In this document: one piece after another, positions 11,310 through 22,519 of the stretch
Numbering within the stretch: position 1 is the first letter of the stretch
Layout of the letters: every line of letters begins with the position of its first letter
DNA from: Isoetes taiwanensis
Lineage: Eukaryota; Streptophyta; Lycopodiopsida; Isoetales; Isoetaceae
Direction of reading: 5' to 3'
Length of the DNA: 64,000 nt
NCBI GenBank assembly: GCA_021234155.1
Contig: JAJEKV010000047.1
Coordinates: forward strand, 10,786,701-10,850,700
Translations under genes and position numbers: made by a program
The notes under the pieces: generated by a model
What the model was told of the DNA's origin: nothing
What the model saw: the letters and a program-made list of their open reading frames with translations, nothing else
Database searches by the model: none

Positions 11310-12950
11310 AATGATACATAATGGAAAGGAATAACAATGAAATAGATACTATTGATATTTATTAATTGAATATTGAAAATGTTAGATTCCCTTTTAATTT
11401 TGTACATTTGCTCTAGACTTTGCACGAAATCCCCTTAATTTTCTGAAGGTGGTTCTAAATTTTCCTAGAACGCTCAATATTCCCAAAGTCTATCAAGATT
11501 CTCTTAGAAATGTTAAATGTGAGGAAATGCGATCTTTCCACCTATTAATAAAAGCTTCCCCCGTGTGAATATGCACCCAAACAAAAGGGGGTTTAAGAGG
11601 GAATTTAATTTTAAGGTGTGTAATGTAGTGGCTTGTGTTAACTTAAAAATTTTTTGGCCTCTTTGGGGCCTTGAGAATTATGTATGAATGTTGTGTACAT
11701 CGTTATAGGTTCTTGTGCCTAAGACAGTGTGGCCTTGAAGACCACTTACAGTTGCACTGCAAAAATTTCTATAATATATATTTGTAATAAGCAAGTAGGC
11801 CAAAAAATTTATATCATTATGAGGGTCTCCATTCTACATATTGGAATACAAAAGGAAACTCTACAATATTGATGAAAAAAATAATGCTAAAGAGAATGCA
11901 TTTATGATGTAAATCACTTACAATATCCCCCATATGCTAGACATGTTAGAACATGTGTTTAGGAAATGGAGCCATGAAGGATGTCACGTTTGTTTAAGTC
12001 ACTAGTCAAATCAAGTAGACACAATAAGAAAAAGAAAGAGATGTGCAACCAAACATCTTATTCTGAAGTGTAATTTTATAAGTACATGTATTGCCAATAT
12101 ATGGTAGCATGATAGAACTAAATCAAATTCTCCAGATGTTTTCAATGAATCTGTAAAACCAGGGCAAGATTGGCCCATCAAAAGTGCATCACCTCTTAGT
12201 AAAATATAACACAAGCATAACACAATTTTAGAATAGCCGAGTTACACCAACAAAGCAACAGTGTTTTTGAAATAGACGGAAACACGAAAAACGTACCAAA
12301 CTATCCATGTATCAAGACATGATGCCCACAGAATTATACAACAGTCCAGACTGGTTTTAAGATGTGAGTAACAAATTCATCGCAATAAAACCCACAGAAC
12401 TCTAAGGTGCTTAATCAATGGCTTTTGTAAAGAAGCATCTGCAAACGGGCCAACAAAGCATTTCTATCTATTGCCTCATGGAATGTCCTGTGTGTCTGAT
12501 GCACATGGCCTACCTGCACAAGTTTCATATGCACATGATCTACCTGTGCTTGGAATTATGATCAACAGTAAGATGGCATCACAGCTCTAATTGGCAATGT
12601 TGCCCATCTCTTTTGAATCCACAATGAATCTACTAACTTAATTGCAATGTTCAAATCAAGGGATCCCAAAATCATTACACAAGGCTGCTGAAGGAAGTGT
12701 TTTCACGAATTGAAATAAATACCATTGGAAAGTAGGGTTTCCGATGGATACATGAAGAATCCCTCCATGGTATTGTGGATGTGGAACGTTGATCTTTCCT
12801 CTGCAGAAACCATGCCATCAATTCCAATTGCAAGCAAGATGCAGTTGAAGCTTAGACTTTCCAATAAATTATTTCCTTCTTCCTTCTGTTGATTTTCTGC
12901 AAACTCAAAAAGAGAGATTAATCAGACCAAATAATATGGAAGCTTTACCT
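11310..12950. other. AT-rich region without recognised gene
   Basis: Only short open frames without family resemblance. It lies downstream of the HslU relic (which is on the minus strand), so part may be its former 3' flank. Confidence 0.3.
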
Positions 12951-12957
12951 GCAAAGA

Positions 12958-13547
12958 TCACTGTTGCGAGAAGGAAAATCTGGGCATTATTTGGGACGAT
13001 TCATAAATATATTTAGATAGATCTGTCTTGAGTAATAGATCTCCCATTGCACTTCTAACCTTCTGCAAAATCACAAAAGTCCTTCAGAAGTAGGATAAAG
13101 ATTTAGCAACTACAGACAAATAAAAGGTTTTGAGATAACCTCAGCATCAATGGTATAAGTTTGACCAGATCTCTCTGGGGCTGTAAAACTGATATCCTCC
13201 ACGACTCTCTCTATTACCTAAAACATGTGATGTGTTGAAAGTTGTCATAACCAGCACTCTGTATAGGAATACAGTGATGATAAACTGTAAGAAAATTGAT
13301 ATACGTACAGTATGAAGCCTTTTAGCACCAATATTGTCTACAAATCTGTTCACCTGGCACATCAAAGACCTCTGAGAAATAGTACTTTGGAAAATGCATC
13401 ATGAAGTACAGCTTGAGAGACTCGTACCTCTGCCGCAACATTAGCAAGCTCTCTAATCGCACCATCAGTAAAAACAAGGTTAACATTTTCAGTTTGCATC
13501 AGCAACTGCTGTTGTCTAACCATGTTAACTTCAGGCCCAGTCTGTTC
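12958..13547 (-). pseudogene. hslU: 3' exons of HslU/ClpY ATPase gene (truncated)
   Basis: HslU is the AAA+ unfoldase of the HslUV (ClpYQ) protease, mitochondrial in plants. Four minus-strand exons match its C-terminal domain: 13547-13428 (PEVNMVRQQQLLMQTENV, then AIRELANVAAE), 13353-13309 (VNRFVDNIGAKRLHT), 13217-13140 (VIERVVEDISFTAPERSG, then QTYTIDAE) and 13062-12958 (KVRSAMGDLLLKTDLSKYI plus 14 further residues, then TGA). Each junction has AG/GT sites and the frames join exactly. The signature NIGA-RRLHT-ER and a DLS-YI end identify the family. The P-loop and other ATPase exons are absent upstream and the end carries an unusual extension. It is therefore taken as a truncated genomic copy, with introns kept and so not retroposed. 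Confidence 0.85.
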
Positions 13548-13597
13548 CTAAGGATTAGATCGAAGCTTTTTGACATGGGCGCTTCCAGTTTGGAGTC

Positions 13598-13732
13598 CTA
13601 AGCTGATTGGACCAGCAAAAACTCCTTGTAAGGCCTGTCCAAGTCATACCCACTTGGCCAAAGTAGCTCTTGTTGGTTAGCAAAACCTCCATTCCATTGT
13701 CGTGGAGTTCCTGCAAGCATAGCCATAGCCAT
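13598..13732 (-). CDS. Small ORF or exon of unknown function next to HslU relic
   Basis: A 44-residue frame starts at the first of three closely spaced ATGs (MAMAMLAGTPRQWNG) and ends LDRPYKEFLLVQSA then TAG. The composition looks protein-like (WPSGYDLDRPYKEF), but no family is recognised. It lies on the same strand, 50 bp upstream of the first HslU exon, and does not match any HslU segment. It may be a first exon fused upstream of the truncated gene, a fragment of another captured gene, or chance. Confidence 0.3.
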   Translation of the reverse strand: MAMAMLAGTPRQWNGGFANQQELLWPSGYDLDRPYKEFLLVQSA

Positions 13733-13759
13733 AATGCTAGAAGCAAAGGAACCCTTTTC

Positions 13760-15490
13760 TCAAGAACTCGTTTGAACCCATCCTTTCTTCATCTCCACCG
13801 ATTTGACTCTTTGATTAACTCCCAGACATGCCAGAATTAAGCCCTAAAGTAGAACTCTAGAGGTCTTGCATGCCATGAGTCCAAAATAAAAAGTTAAACC
13901 ATTGGGAAAGGCCATTAAAATTAATGCAGGCGTATGCGCACTCTAGATGTACGCATTAGTACATCCGCTTGAATACATGGCAAAATCATAGTAAAACCAT
14001 ATTGAAAAGTGTATAAAAATATAAAAGTAACCCCTGTTATTATGCTAGATATACATGTATTGGCACTAGTCACTACGTAGGTAGATAGTCTTTCATGATA
14101 ACTGGACTTGACAATTAAATTTCATGGTTGCTAGTAAGATGGACAAACATATGAGTGCAAGAAATGTTTATCTCATAGAATTTTGGAGGAAACGGAGCTG
14201 GCAAGCTTTGGAGCAGTTAGTTGGAGGAATGTAGGGACGCATCACAATGGCTGGAGGAATGTAGGGGCGGATTATACAGGATTGGTGGTTATGTTTGCAC
14301 ATTTAAATTATATTGTTAATCCGGCAGGGACTAAAACGCAGCACAGACAGAGTAATGCTTAAACCCCTTATTTTAGGACCTACTGGCGAAATCCTAACCA
14401 CTGAAAAATATCAAATGTACCACCAGTCAGGATTACGTTCCTGAAAAAATTTCTGGCTTCTGACGTGGAAAGAATATAAAAGTAAATTTGTGACGTGGCA
14501 TTTTTCCAGCAGCTCTGTTTTCTTGAGTTCGAGCTTCCGCAATGGCGATATCTGGCACCAGGGAAGATTTTTGAAGTGCCGTAATCAATAGTTAGTCGCT
14601 GCTTCGCAATGTAGCGACATCTTGAAAATTTTTTTTTTTTGTTTCTTCCGAGTTTGGGTTAACATTTGCTCTATTTCTCTTTCTTTCTATGTTTTAGGTT
14701 GAGAGTAGAGCATCCTAGGCAACTTTTTCGTGCAGGTCGAGTGTTTTGAAGTTTGGTCGAGTGTTTTGAAGTTTGGTTTTGATGGTTTTGCTCGTCTTTG
14801 GTTAGAGTCTGGCCTCTGCTCCAAACCTCTGGCGAAGTGCAATACTCCTTCACCATATCCTTCACTTCTTGAATACAGATTGAAGCTCTGCTCTGGTCTT
14901 TGATCGGATCTAAATAAGAGCTGCTTGGTCCGATTTACCTATTTGGCCCAGTTGAGGGCGTCATTTTGGCAAGAAAGAAGAGAAGAAAGATATTTGGCAG
15001 GGGACACCATAGCCTCGCATGGAGCCATTAGCGAAGCTGGAATTGCAGACTATCGCTATGGCTTTTGTATTCTCTGTGTATAATTTGAATGTGATCTATA
15101 ATTTGAGTGTATACGCTATTGGGGTAGAATCTGTGTGTAAGAATTAATGTGCAAAAATTGCAATCAAGAAATTTTTTGAAAGTGGTGGAAAAAAATTCTG
15201 GTGGACGTGAAATTCCGCCTCTTAATTTAGACGGAATTTTGCAGTAATCCTAGGCTAGAGGTTATTACTAGAATAATAAGACAAATGGCTGGCACTAAAA
15301 TGTAACATGTCCAATTACACATGGGAATTTTCTGGTTAGACCGGGCATTTTGTAAAAATACAGGTGGCAACCATCAACACCGTAGTTGACATAAAAGATG
15401 TCATTTCCAAGAAATTTTAAGATAGAATATAATATACTTTGGCCCCAGAGGAGAGAAGAAATAGGACCTTGCACTCCCAATGCATTTTCG
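13760..15490. other. Intergenic stretch with short duplications
   Basis: No gene recognised. A 20-bp word GTCGAGTGTTTTGAAGTTTG is directly repeated (about 14737-14776), and a GGAGGAATGTAGGG word recurs near 14223 and 14254. The rest shows nothing clear. Confidence 0.3.
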
Positions 15491-15496
15491 AAGTCA

Positions 15497-16730
15497 ATGG
15501 AGCTGGGAAGATTTGGATTGGCGCTATGCATAATATTTGCATGCCATTTTAAATGTGCAGATCAGCTGGATTTTAATGCTTCTGCTAGGTCTCTACAAAA
15601 TTGGATGAACATGGTTTCAGATTGGGCTCAAAATGCACTTCCATGGCTAAGCACAAGAATGGCCGTAGCAATCGTGCTTACAGCTATGGCGGCCTCCTTG
15701 TCAAGCGCAGGAGGTGTTGGAGGAGGAGGTCTGTTTGTTTGTGCCAATCTTTTATCTGCTCCTAAGATTTGATATGAGAACTTCGGCAGTATTTTCTAAT
15801 TTTTTTATTGCCGGAAGCATGCTTGCTAATGCTATCTGGAGCTCTAGGCAGGTCCATCCCATTATCAAGAATAAGCCCATGGTAGATTACACCATTGGGA
15901 TATGAATGCAGCCTAAAATGCTTTTAAGGATTAGTTTTGGGGTCTTTTCCAATATTATGTTCCCTAGCTGGCTAATTAATTTTGTTAACCATCCTTTTGG
16001 TTTATGTTACCTCAAGAGCCTGTAAAGCTGGAGTGAAGCTATGGACCAAGGAGTCTGCTTCTGATCAAAGAGCTCTACATCGTGACAACGGTGTTTTGGC
16101 TGTAAAAAATGAGCATGGTACTGTTTCTTCTGTTGAAATAGACGATTCTTTATCTTAACCTTTATTAGTACCAGAAAATGGTTTAAAAGGACCTAGTTGG
16201 ATTCCTTCTATGGAGCTGGTGGTGATGATTTGTGTTTGGCAATACAGATTCTAAAAGATAGCAAGACAAATAAGGTTTGTTATGTCTATTCTGATCTTCT
16301 CTTTTTGTAGCATCATCTTGATTACTCTTCTTAAGTTTTTGCTAGTATCTATTTCACATTCAACCCTATGGAATTGGATACTGGTTCCTGACAGCTTTGC
16401 AGATACCATTTGCACTACTTGTAACTGCATGGGCCATTTCTCAAAATCTGATTCAAAACAGCGCCATGCAATCACAGATGTGCGGCCAATGTTGAAATAA
16501 GTTCTCTTACTGTTCAATGGTTTAAATAAGAGACAATAAACAGAGGGATATGACAAAGAAACGAGAAAAGATTGATTTGTTTACTTGTTCATAATTCACA
16601 GGGATCACAAATCCGTTATGTTCTTCCAGCAATGTCATTTATTGCAGAAGTATTAGGAGGAATGCTAGGCATTTTGGAGGGGGTATGATAATTAACCCAA
16701 TTCTACTAGGAATAGGAGTGCATCCACAGG
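15497..16730 (+). pseudogene. Sulfite exporter TauE/SafE family relic
   Basis: TauE/SafE proteins are multi-pass anion exporters. The reading starts MELGRFGLALCII with a hydrophobic leader. It continues through ASLSSAGGVGGGGLFV (first family motif) and, in another frame, FDMRTSAVFSNFFIAGSMLA, IMFPSWLI and TSRACKAGVKLW. The second repeat follows as YWFLTALQIPFALLVTAWA (about 16378-16430) and ends with GMLGI...MIINPILLGIGVHPQ (about 16655-16730). Lesions include a 4-bp TTTG duplication after GGGGLF (about 15735), a stop after DYTIGI (15903), and shifts near 15990 and 16675. Exon-like blocks are separated by intron-like DNA. The gene is clearly inactive. Confidence 0.85.
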
Positions 16731-16739
16731 TGGTTCCAC

Positions 16740-18870
16740 AAAAAGCTCTAAATATTCTGGTCGAAAAACCCTACAACCAAAAATTGACAACTCCGGCGAT
16801 GGCAATGCAAGACGCCGTAGCCAGCAAGACATCACCTGAAAACAGAGCAGGGGACTCAGATACGGCAGGGCGGATTTACTCAGGATTTGATCGCCATTAA
16901 TATGCAAAGAAAAACAACAGCTGGAAAACGACACTGGATTTTGGCCCTGGAGCTAATTTGATTTTTAATCTGAAAGCCTGAAACCGAAAATTTTACATTT
17001 GTTTGATTTGATGCAGAGCGGAAAAAGAAGGTCGGCCATGGCCGAAACATACCTTTCAGGGTTCCGACGACGGGGTAGCTTCGCTTTTAAGCATGCTGGA
17101 AAGGCAGATCCGACGGCAAGGCATGGCTTAACGGCTTGATCTTTTTGGGGAGGCCAAACATAACGAGCTCCGACGATGGCGAGAACAGGGTGCGCTTGGC
17201 GAAATGCGTCCCCTTTTTTTTTCTTTTTCCCATATTTTTACAGCTCTATTTTTTGCCCTATTTTTTCCTCAGAACGGTACGTGGCGGCTTTAGAAATAAG
17301 CATCTTAAAAGAATATTCCAAAGGAATTTTCATAGGAGAGTTATATATGTTAGATAAGCTTACGAGAAGAAAGTCTCAAGTTCATTCTTCCAATAATCCA
17401 TTTTCCAGTAATATAGTTGAAAAGCATGCATGCACATGGAAGAGACAAAAACGATTTGGTGACAACAAAACAAAGAAACCTACAAAAACATACAAAATGC
17501 CACATGTTCAACCCTACATCCTTTTGCCATGCAATTTCATCAATTACTAGTCACTATACAAAAGTTCCTCTAATTTCTATACCAACATTCGTACACTATA
17601 GCCTATATTTCATATAATAAGGCCATGTGATTTCTATTGCCTACCCCACCCAACCCCACCACAAAATGAAATTAAAAAACAAAAAGAAAAAGGTAAAGAA
17701 AAGGCGCAAAAAACATTACATATACATGGGGAAGTTGCCTTAGAAACCCATCTAGAAGTTTCTTTTTTTCTTTTTTCTCTTTTTCCTATTTTTTTGTTTT
17801 ATGTAACTTAACCTGTGGTTTTTTGTTTCCTTTTTTTTTTCTCTTTTTTGTTATGTATAGCAGTTGCCAAGTTCTTGATTAAAGCGAGGGTTTCATTCAT
17901 ACTATTAGCTTTTGATCTTGTTGTCATCAATTGGCCAAAATTGTGTTTGGCAATACAACCAATATAGCTTGGAACTTGAAGCCTTCACCGAATGGAAGAA
18001 AGAATAAGATGGTAGTGCCACTAAACCTTCTCAAATCCTACTTGGCCTAGTTACTAGTCCCACTATACGGTGACACATGAAGTACCCTTAACTAGCATTT
18101 GGTGTTTATCACAATCTTAGACATGATAAGCAGCAGAGAATTAATTAGGTCCTTTGCTATACAAAACCGGAAGAGGAGGCAACTGCATGTTACGAGGAAT
18201 AGCTGAATGTTCTTGCCCATTATTCCCAGTTTACATGTTAAGATAGATTAAGATAGATAGATAGATCGATAGATTTTTACGTCATATCACTTGCCATATA
18301 TGTCGGCCCTAATGAAAAAAAATGCCATATATGTCGACCCTGCAACGTCATCATATGATACATATAGGAGTAGATAGAAGAAGAGGAATTTTACGTGCAT
18401 GATTATAGATTTTACTTCTATGATTATAGATTTGATGGTCTAGTATTGTTTTTCGTCAATGGTTGTAGTAGTATGGCCCTTTTTTTTTCTTTTTTAGCGG
18501 TTACTAATAATTTAGGACTGTACTCCAAACGATCTGGAACTAATACTTAAGCGCCACTCTTTAACAAGAGCTCCGAGTCTTCGACATGGCGAGCAAATCT
18601 CCCATAGCTGTTGCTGTGGCGTTACCTAGGGTTTTTTTCGTTACCTTTCTTCCGTTTATACATTCAGGTTTTTGCTCTAGCCTTTTTGAGTTGCCTTTTT
18701 TCGGTTCCGATTTGATCATGGCTGTAAATCGCATCTTATGTAGCTGTTGTTAGAAGGTATAATGTAATGAAACTTTGATCATCACAGGGATGTGGTGGTT
18801 CCTCTCGATGTGTATTTGATGGTGGATATTGCAGAACGTTTTTGTGTATTTTGATCGGGAAAGTCAGCTC
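16740..18870. other. Intergenic; T-tracts, GATA microsatellite, RRM-gene leader
   Basis: No gene is recognised in 16740-17600. Around 17640-17880 lie long A- and T-rich tracts. A (GATA)n microsatellite occupies about 18243-18275, and an 18-bp word GCCATATATGTCG repeats near 18292 and 18331. The region 18550-18878 is probably promoter and leader of the RRM gene. It includes an upstream ATG frame starting MASKSPIAVAVALP near 18585. Confidence 0.35.
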
Positions 18871-18878
18871 CGCCAAGA

Positions 18879-21800
18879 ATGACAGAAGTGGGGGATTTTG
18901 AGCTGAAGGACGAGGAGCTGCTTGATTTTGAATTATCCGACTGTGATTATGGTTCGGAGGATTTCGACTTTGACCATGAACAGTTCGAGGAAGAATGCAG
19001 GAACCCAGATGATGTTATAGTTTCTCTTGATCGTAGTTTTATGACTGTGGTATCTGCTTCACATCTGGAAACGTTAAAAGATGATTCAGTTTCTGCTTTT
19101 TCGTCTGATTTGGAAGCTCAACAACAACAAAGAATAGTGAGTAGGCAAAATCAGGGCAAAGAGGAGGATGTAAAAGAACATGGACCAACAGAAGAACATT
19201 CAAAGAACGCTGGGCTTGAAAAATGCTACAAATGGTCTTCCAGCGCAGATTTAGAAGAAGGAGAGCTTGTCGACTTTGCTGTTATGGTGATCCTCTTTAT
19301 CATGGCCTGCAATTTCTGTTTCCATGCCCATTTGCTGCTAATTGGGAATCTTTATTGTTATTTGTCAAGTCCCAGTCCCAAGATCCTCCCTTGTCATACC
19401 ACTTTTGCATTTGCAGTCTTGCCGTCCTCTCATGAGATATCCAGAGACTTTACTGGAGAAATTTGTTAAATGGATCCCCACCTATAAACATCTGCCAACT
19501 TCACCATGTAGGTGTAACCCTGTGAGCTAGTTTTTTCTAATGCACCAGCATTGAAACATGTGGTGCATGCTGCTAGGTAATCATTGGGGTTATCTTGCTA
19601 GTGCTGCTATTTTATGACAGGTACTGTATGATTCAAAATGTGATTGTTTAAAGAAGACCAGTTGCAGGACGCATTTATCTCATGGAAGGATCTTTGAGTA
19701 GGATGCTTTTGCTTGAGAAGATGTCCCTAGGGAACACTGCTACTCTTTTATTGAAGAAGTGGTCACCAATCACCAGTTTGGAACTTAGTTTCTTATCTAA
19801 AAATCCTTAGTTGACCTCTGTATCCCTAAAAAGAGACAAATTAGAGTTTATGCTCTCTTTGGGATAAACATGGTGGTGCAATTTGATGTCGTTAGCAAAG
19901 CAAATGACAGTGATTGACTTTGGATTTATTTAGCAGACACAGCTTAGATTTCCTTTTCTTTGTTTCCTTTTGGGATGAGAGAACTGAAAAAAGTAAAATA
20001 GTCCCCGTGGTTGGGTGGGATAGTAAAGTTAAGTAAACGTCCAGTTGTAGTACTCATGTATTCACTTGGCAATGCCGGAACAGCCTGAACCTCGTCATGA
20101 AGCAGTAGTGAATGTGGATGCCAAAGAGGATAGTGACCTTCATCAAGTCAAGAAAAGAAAAAATTGCCATGTTGCTGAAAGAAACCACACCGCAGGAACA
20201 GTGAAGACCAAAGCACATAAACGAGGGAAAGACCAAACACCGAAGTCTCTGGCACATCAACAATCCAAAGATTCAAGGTAGATTATGAAATTTTAACACG
20301 CGTCCTTTACATCTGGAGTCAGATTAAAGGTTTCACTTCCTGTTCATTATTTTTTGACAATATTAATGATGTTGTGATAACAGTAGAAGGCGAAATGAGC
20401 ATTTTGGGGTTCTTACAAAGGCTAGAAATGGTATGTGAAATAGTTATTATGGGTTTTAGTGTTGAGTTTTGGCTATCTTTGTCCACTGTATGCTGTTCTT
20501 GGTATTCTTTGTAGTAAAAATGGGATTTCCATTAATCCAAAAGGGGCAGTAATGAGTGATTTCAGGATTTATACTCAAGCAGTAATGGTTTATTTGACTA
20601 ATTTTCTGTGTACAAAAGGATTGGAAAATTAAATTATTATTAACTGCCGGTAGGCTATATTAGGTCAGACATATTGTCTTGTTTCTCTGACCTTGTCTGA
20701 CTAGACATTGAATGGCAGCAGCAAATGGGTGGTGGTAGTTAATATGGTTTTCCTCTTTGTTCTTGTTACAGGTGCCAGAAATTCGAGTGGCAGATTTGAT
20801 AACTTTCATGCTCCTATCTTGCTTTCAAGAGCTCCTAACATTAGACAACCTGGGAGACCGTTGTCACCATTCAAACTGCGGGCAAATGTTCCTATTCAGC
20901 CTGTGGTTCATGGCTTTGACCCTCTGCTAGGGACGATGAAGGCAGCAGTAGGTGTTCCACATTTATTAAATTTTATGTTTGTTCTAGGCTTGATAACAAT
21001 CCGTGCTATCTCTGTGCAGGAAAACATCTTACGGACTCGTCAAACTCTACATTTGACACAATTGGGTTTTCAAGGTCATCAGATAGCCATGCCTTGTGTC
21101 CGTCCCCTGGCTGGACTTGAGTTTTCAACTCCAGTTCCCATGCATGTACACAACATGCGTTCAAATACGAGTTCTCAAATTCGCTTTGTCACAAGTGTTA
21201 ACCATACATCAAGAGAACAAGGGAATAGTCCCATGCTCGAATTAAATGCTGGTCCTGACAGGTATATTCCATGGCAGATAAGACCTATGCTACCTGTCAA
21301 TCCAAGTGATCTACGGCATGTGATATGTGGAAATATAAAACCTTCATGTGGGCTGTTGCCTGTACCAGCAATGAATCCATCAATATCCAACCAGCAATTT
21401 GCAAAGTTAATTACATCCAATGCATGTGAATCAAGAAAGGAAGCTTTACCATCTGGGGGAATGAGCTGTTTTAAACGAAGGCATACTCCAATGACTGCCA
21501 TTAATAAGGTTACTGGTGGTCGGGGAGTTTGCAAATTACAGGAACAACAGTCCTCATCAACTGTTCCAACTTTGACCACCAACACAGCCAATGTTATTCA
21601 CCTAGATGGGCCTGTACAAAAGAGTAGGTGGGTATTATGCTGTTGGTCTACACTATATTCTGCCTATGGACTCTGACTTGAAATATGCCACGAATAGGGT
21701 GCTGACAGTGGGTGGTCTTAATGAAGATATGCCGATGTCAAGTGTCATAGAGGTGTTTGAAAGACAAGGAAAAATAATGGTAATAGTATTCGTTAGCAGA

Positions 21801-22319
21801 TATAAAATGAGAACATGTGCATATGTGAGCAGTTTCTGCATGTGGGAGTATCAGTGATACTATCATCTGCACTATTAAGCATTAGAATTTATGCATTACT
21901 TTCGTCATTTTCAAAGGCTTGTCAAAGATCACATCCTTGGAGCATAGATCCTCAGTTTACTTGTAGGAAAGAAATCCCATAGGTGACGTTTATTTGTAAA
22001 CATTGTCATGTCCCATATATCTTCACAGCTAATCATGCTTTCCTACCTACTATTGTGTGTAATTATCCTGTACTTGTCTGTACTTGTTCCAGGATTTAAG
22101 AAAAAGTGAAAGGGGGAACATTTTTATCATAACCTTCGCTAATGTGCACGAGGCCATCTCAGCCAAGCGACGCCTTCATAGGTAATTTTACCTGTCTTAC
22201 TAATACAAGACGTAAATGTCTCTTTAATGTATTTACATCTTACATTCTGTGTTATGTAGATCTTTTATTACAGGTCAGCAAATCACTGTGGATTTTGCTG
22301 TCTAGTCGATGGCAAGTGA
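18879..22319 (+). CDS. Acidic protein with C-terminal RRM, multi-exon gene
   Basis: Exon 1 from 18879 (to about 19285) encodes an acidic N terminus (MTEVGDFELKDEELLDFELS, later SSADLEEGELVDF). Later exons read from splice sites: about 20066-20277 (basic, KKRKN...HKRGKDQTPKS), 20779-20947, 21020-21627 (Pro/Asn/Ser-rich, low complexity), 21698-21779 and 22093-22181. The last two form an RRM: VLTVGGLNEDMPMSSVIEVF (RNP2-like) and GNIFIITFANVHEAISAKRR (RNP1-like). Phases agree between exons 3 and 6 of this list. The final exon from 22274 joins in a frame ending at 22319, but GQQITVDFAV plus stop in another frame looks like the true RRM end, so a one-base problem or other splice is possible. Exons between 19285 and 20066 are unresolved. 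Family unknown; an RNA-binding role is inferred. Confidence 0.6.
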
Positions 22320-22519
22320 CAATTGCGCCATAACACAGATAAATTTTCAAATCAATGAATGCAAGCAGGATGAAAATTTTATATGAAGCTGTGTAAGATA
22401 TTGGTATATTAGACATTAGAGTCTTAGCCTAAGAAGTTCAACATGTTCTCTGACTGCTGCTAGCTTCAAACCGGTGAATAGTGTTGTTTGGAATGTGTCA
22501 CAAGACAAATTGTCAGAGA

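Noticed and set aside
16685-16934. Overlapping frames on both strands near the end of the TauE/SafE relic
   Set aside because: The plus frame begins inside the relic and then runs into unrelated sequence, and the minus frame is its shadow.
20708-20778. Start of the 322-codon frame at 20708 as the true beginning of the RRM protein
   Set aside because: The segment before 20779 is intronic. The splice from 20277 to 20779 keeps the frame and gives DSRNSSGRF, and the frame also runs through a 72-bp intron at 20948-21019.
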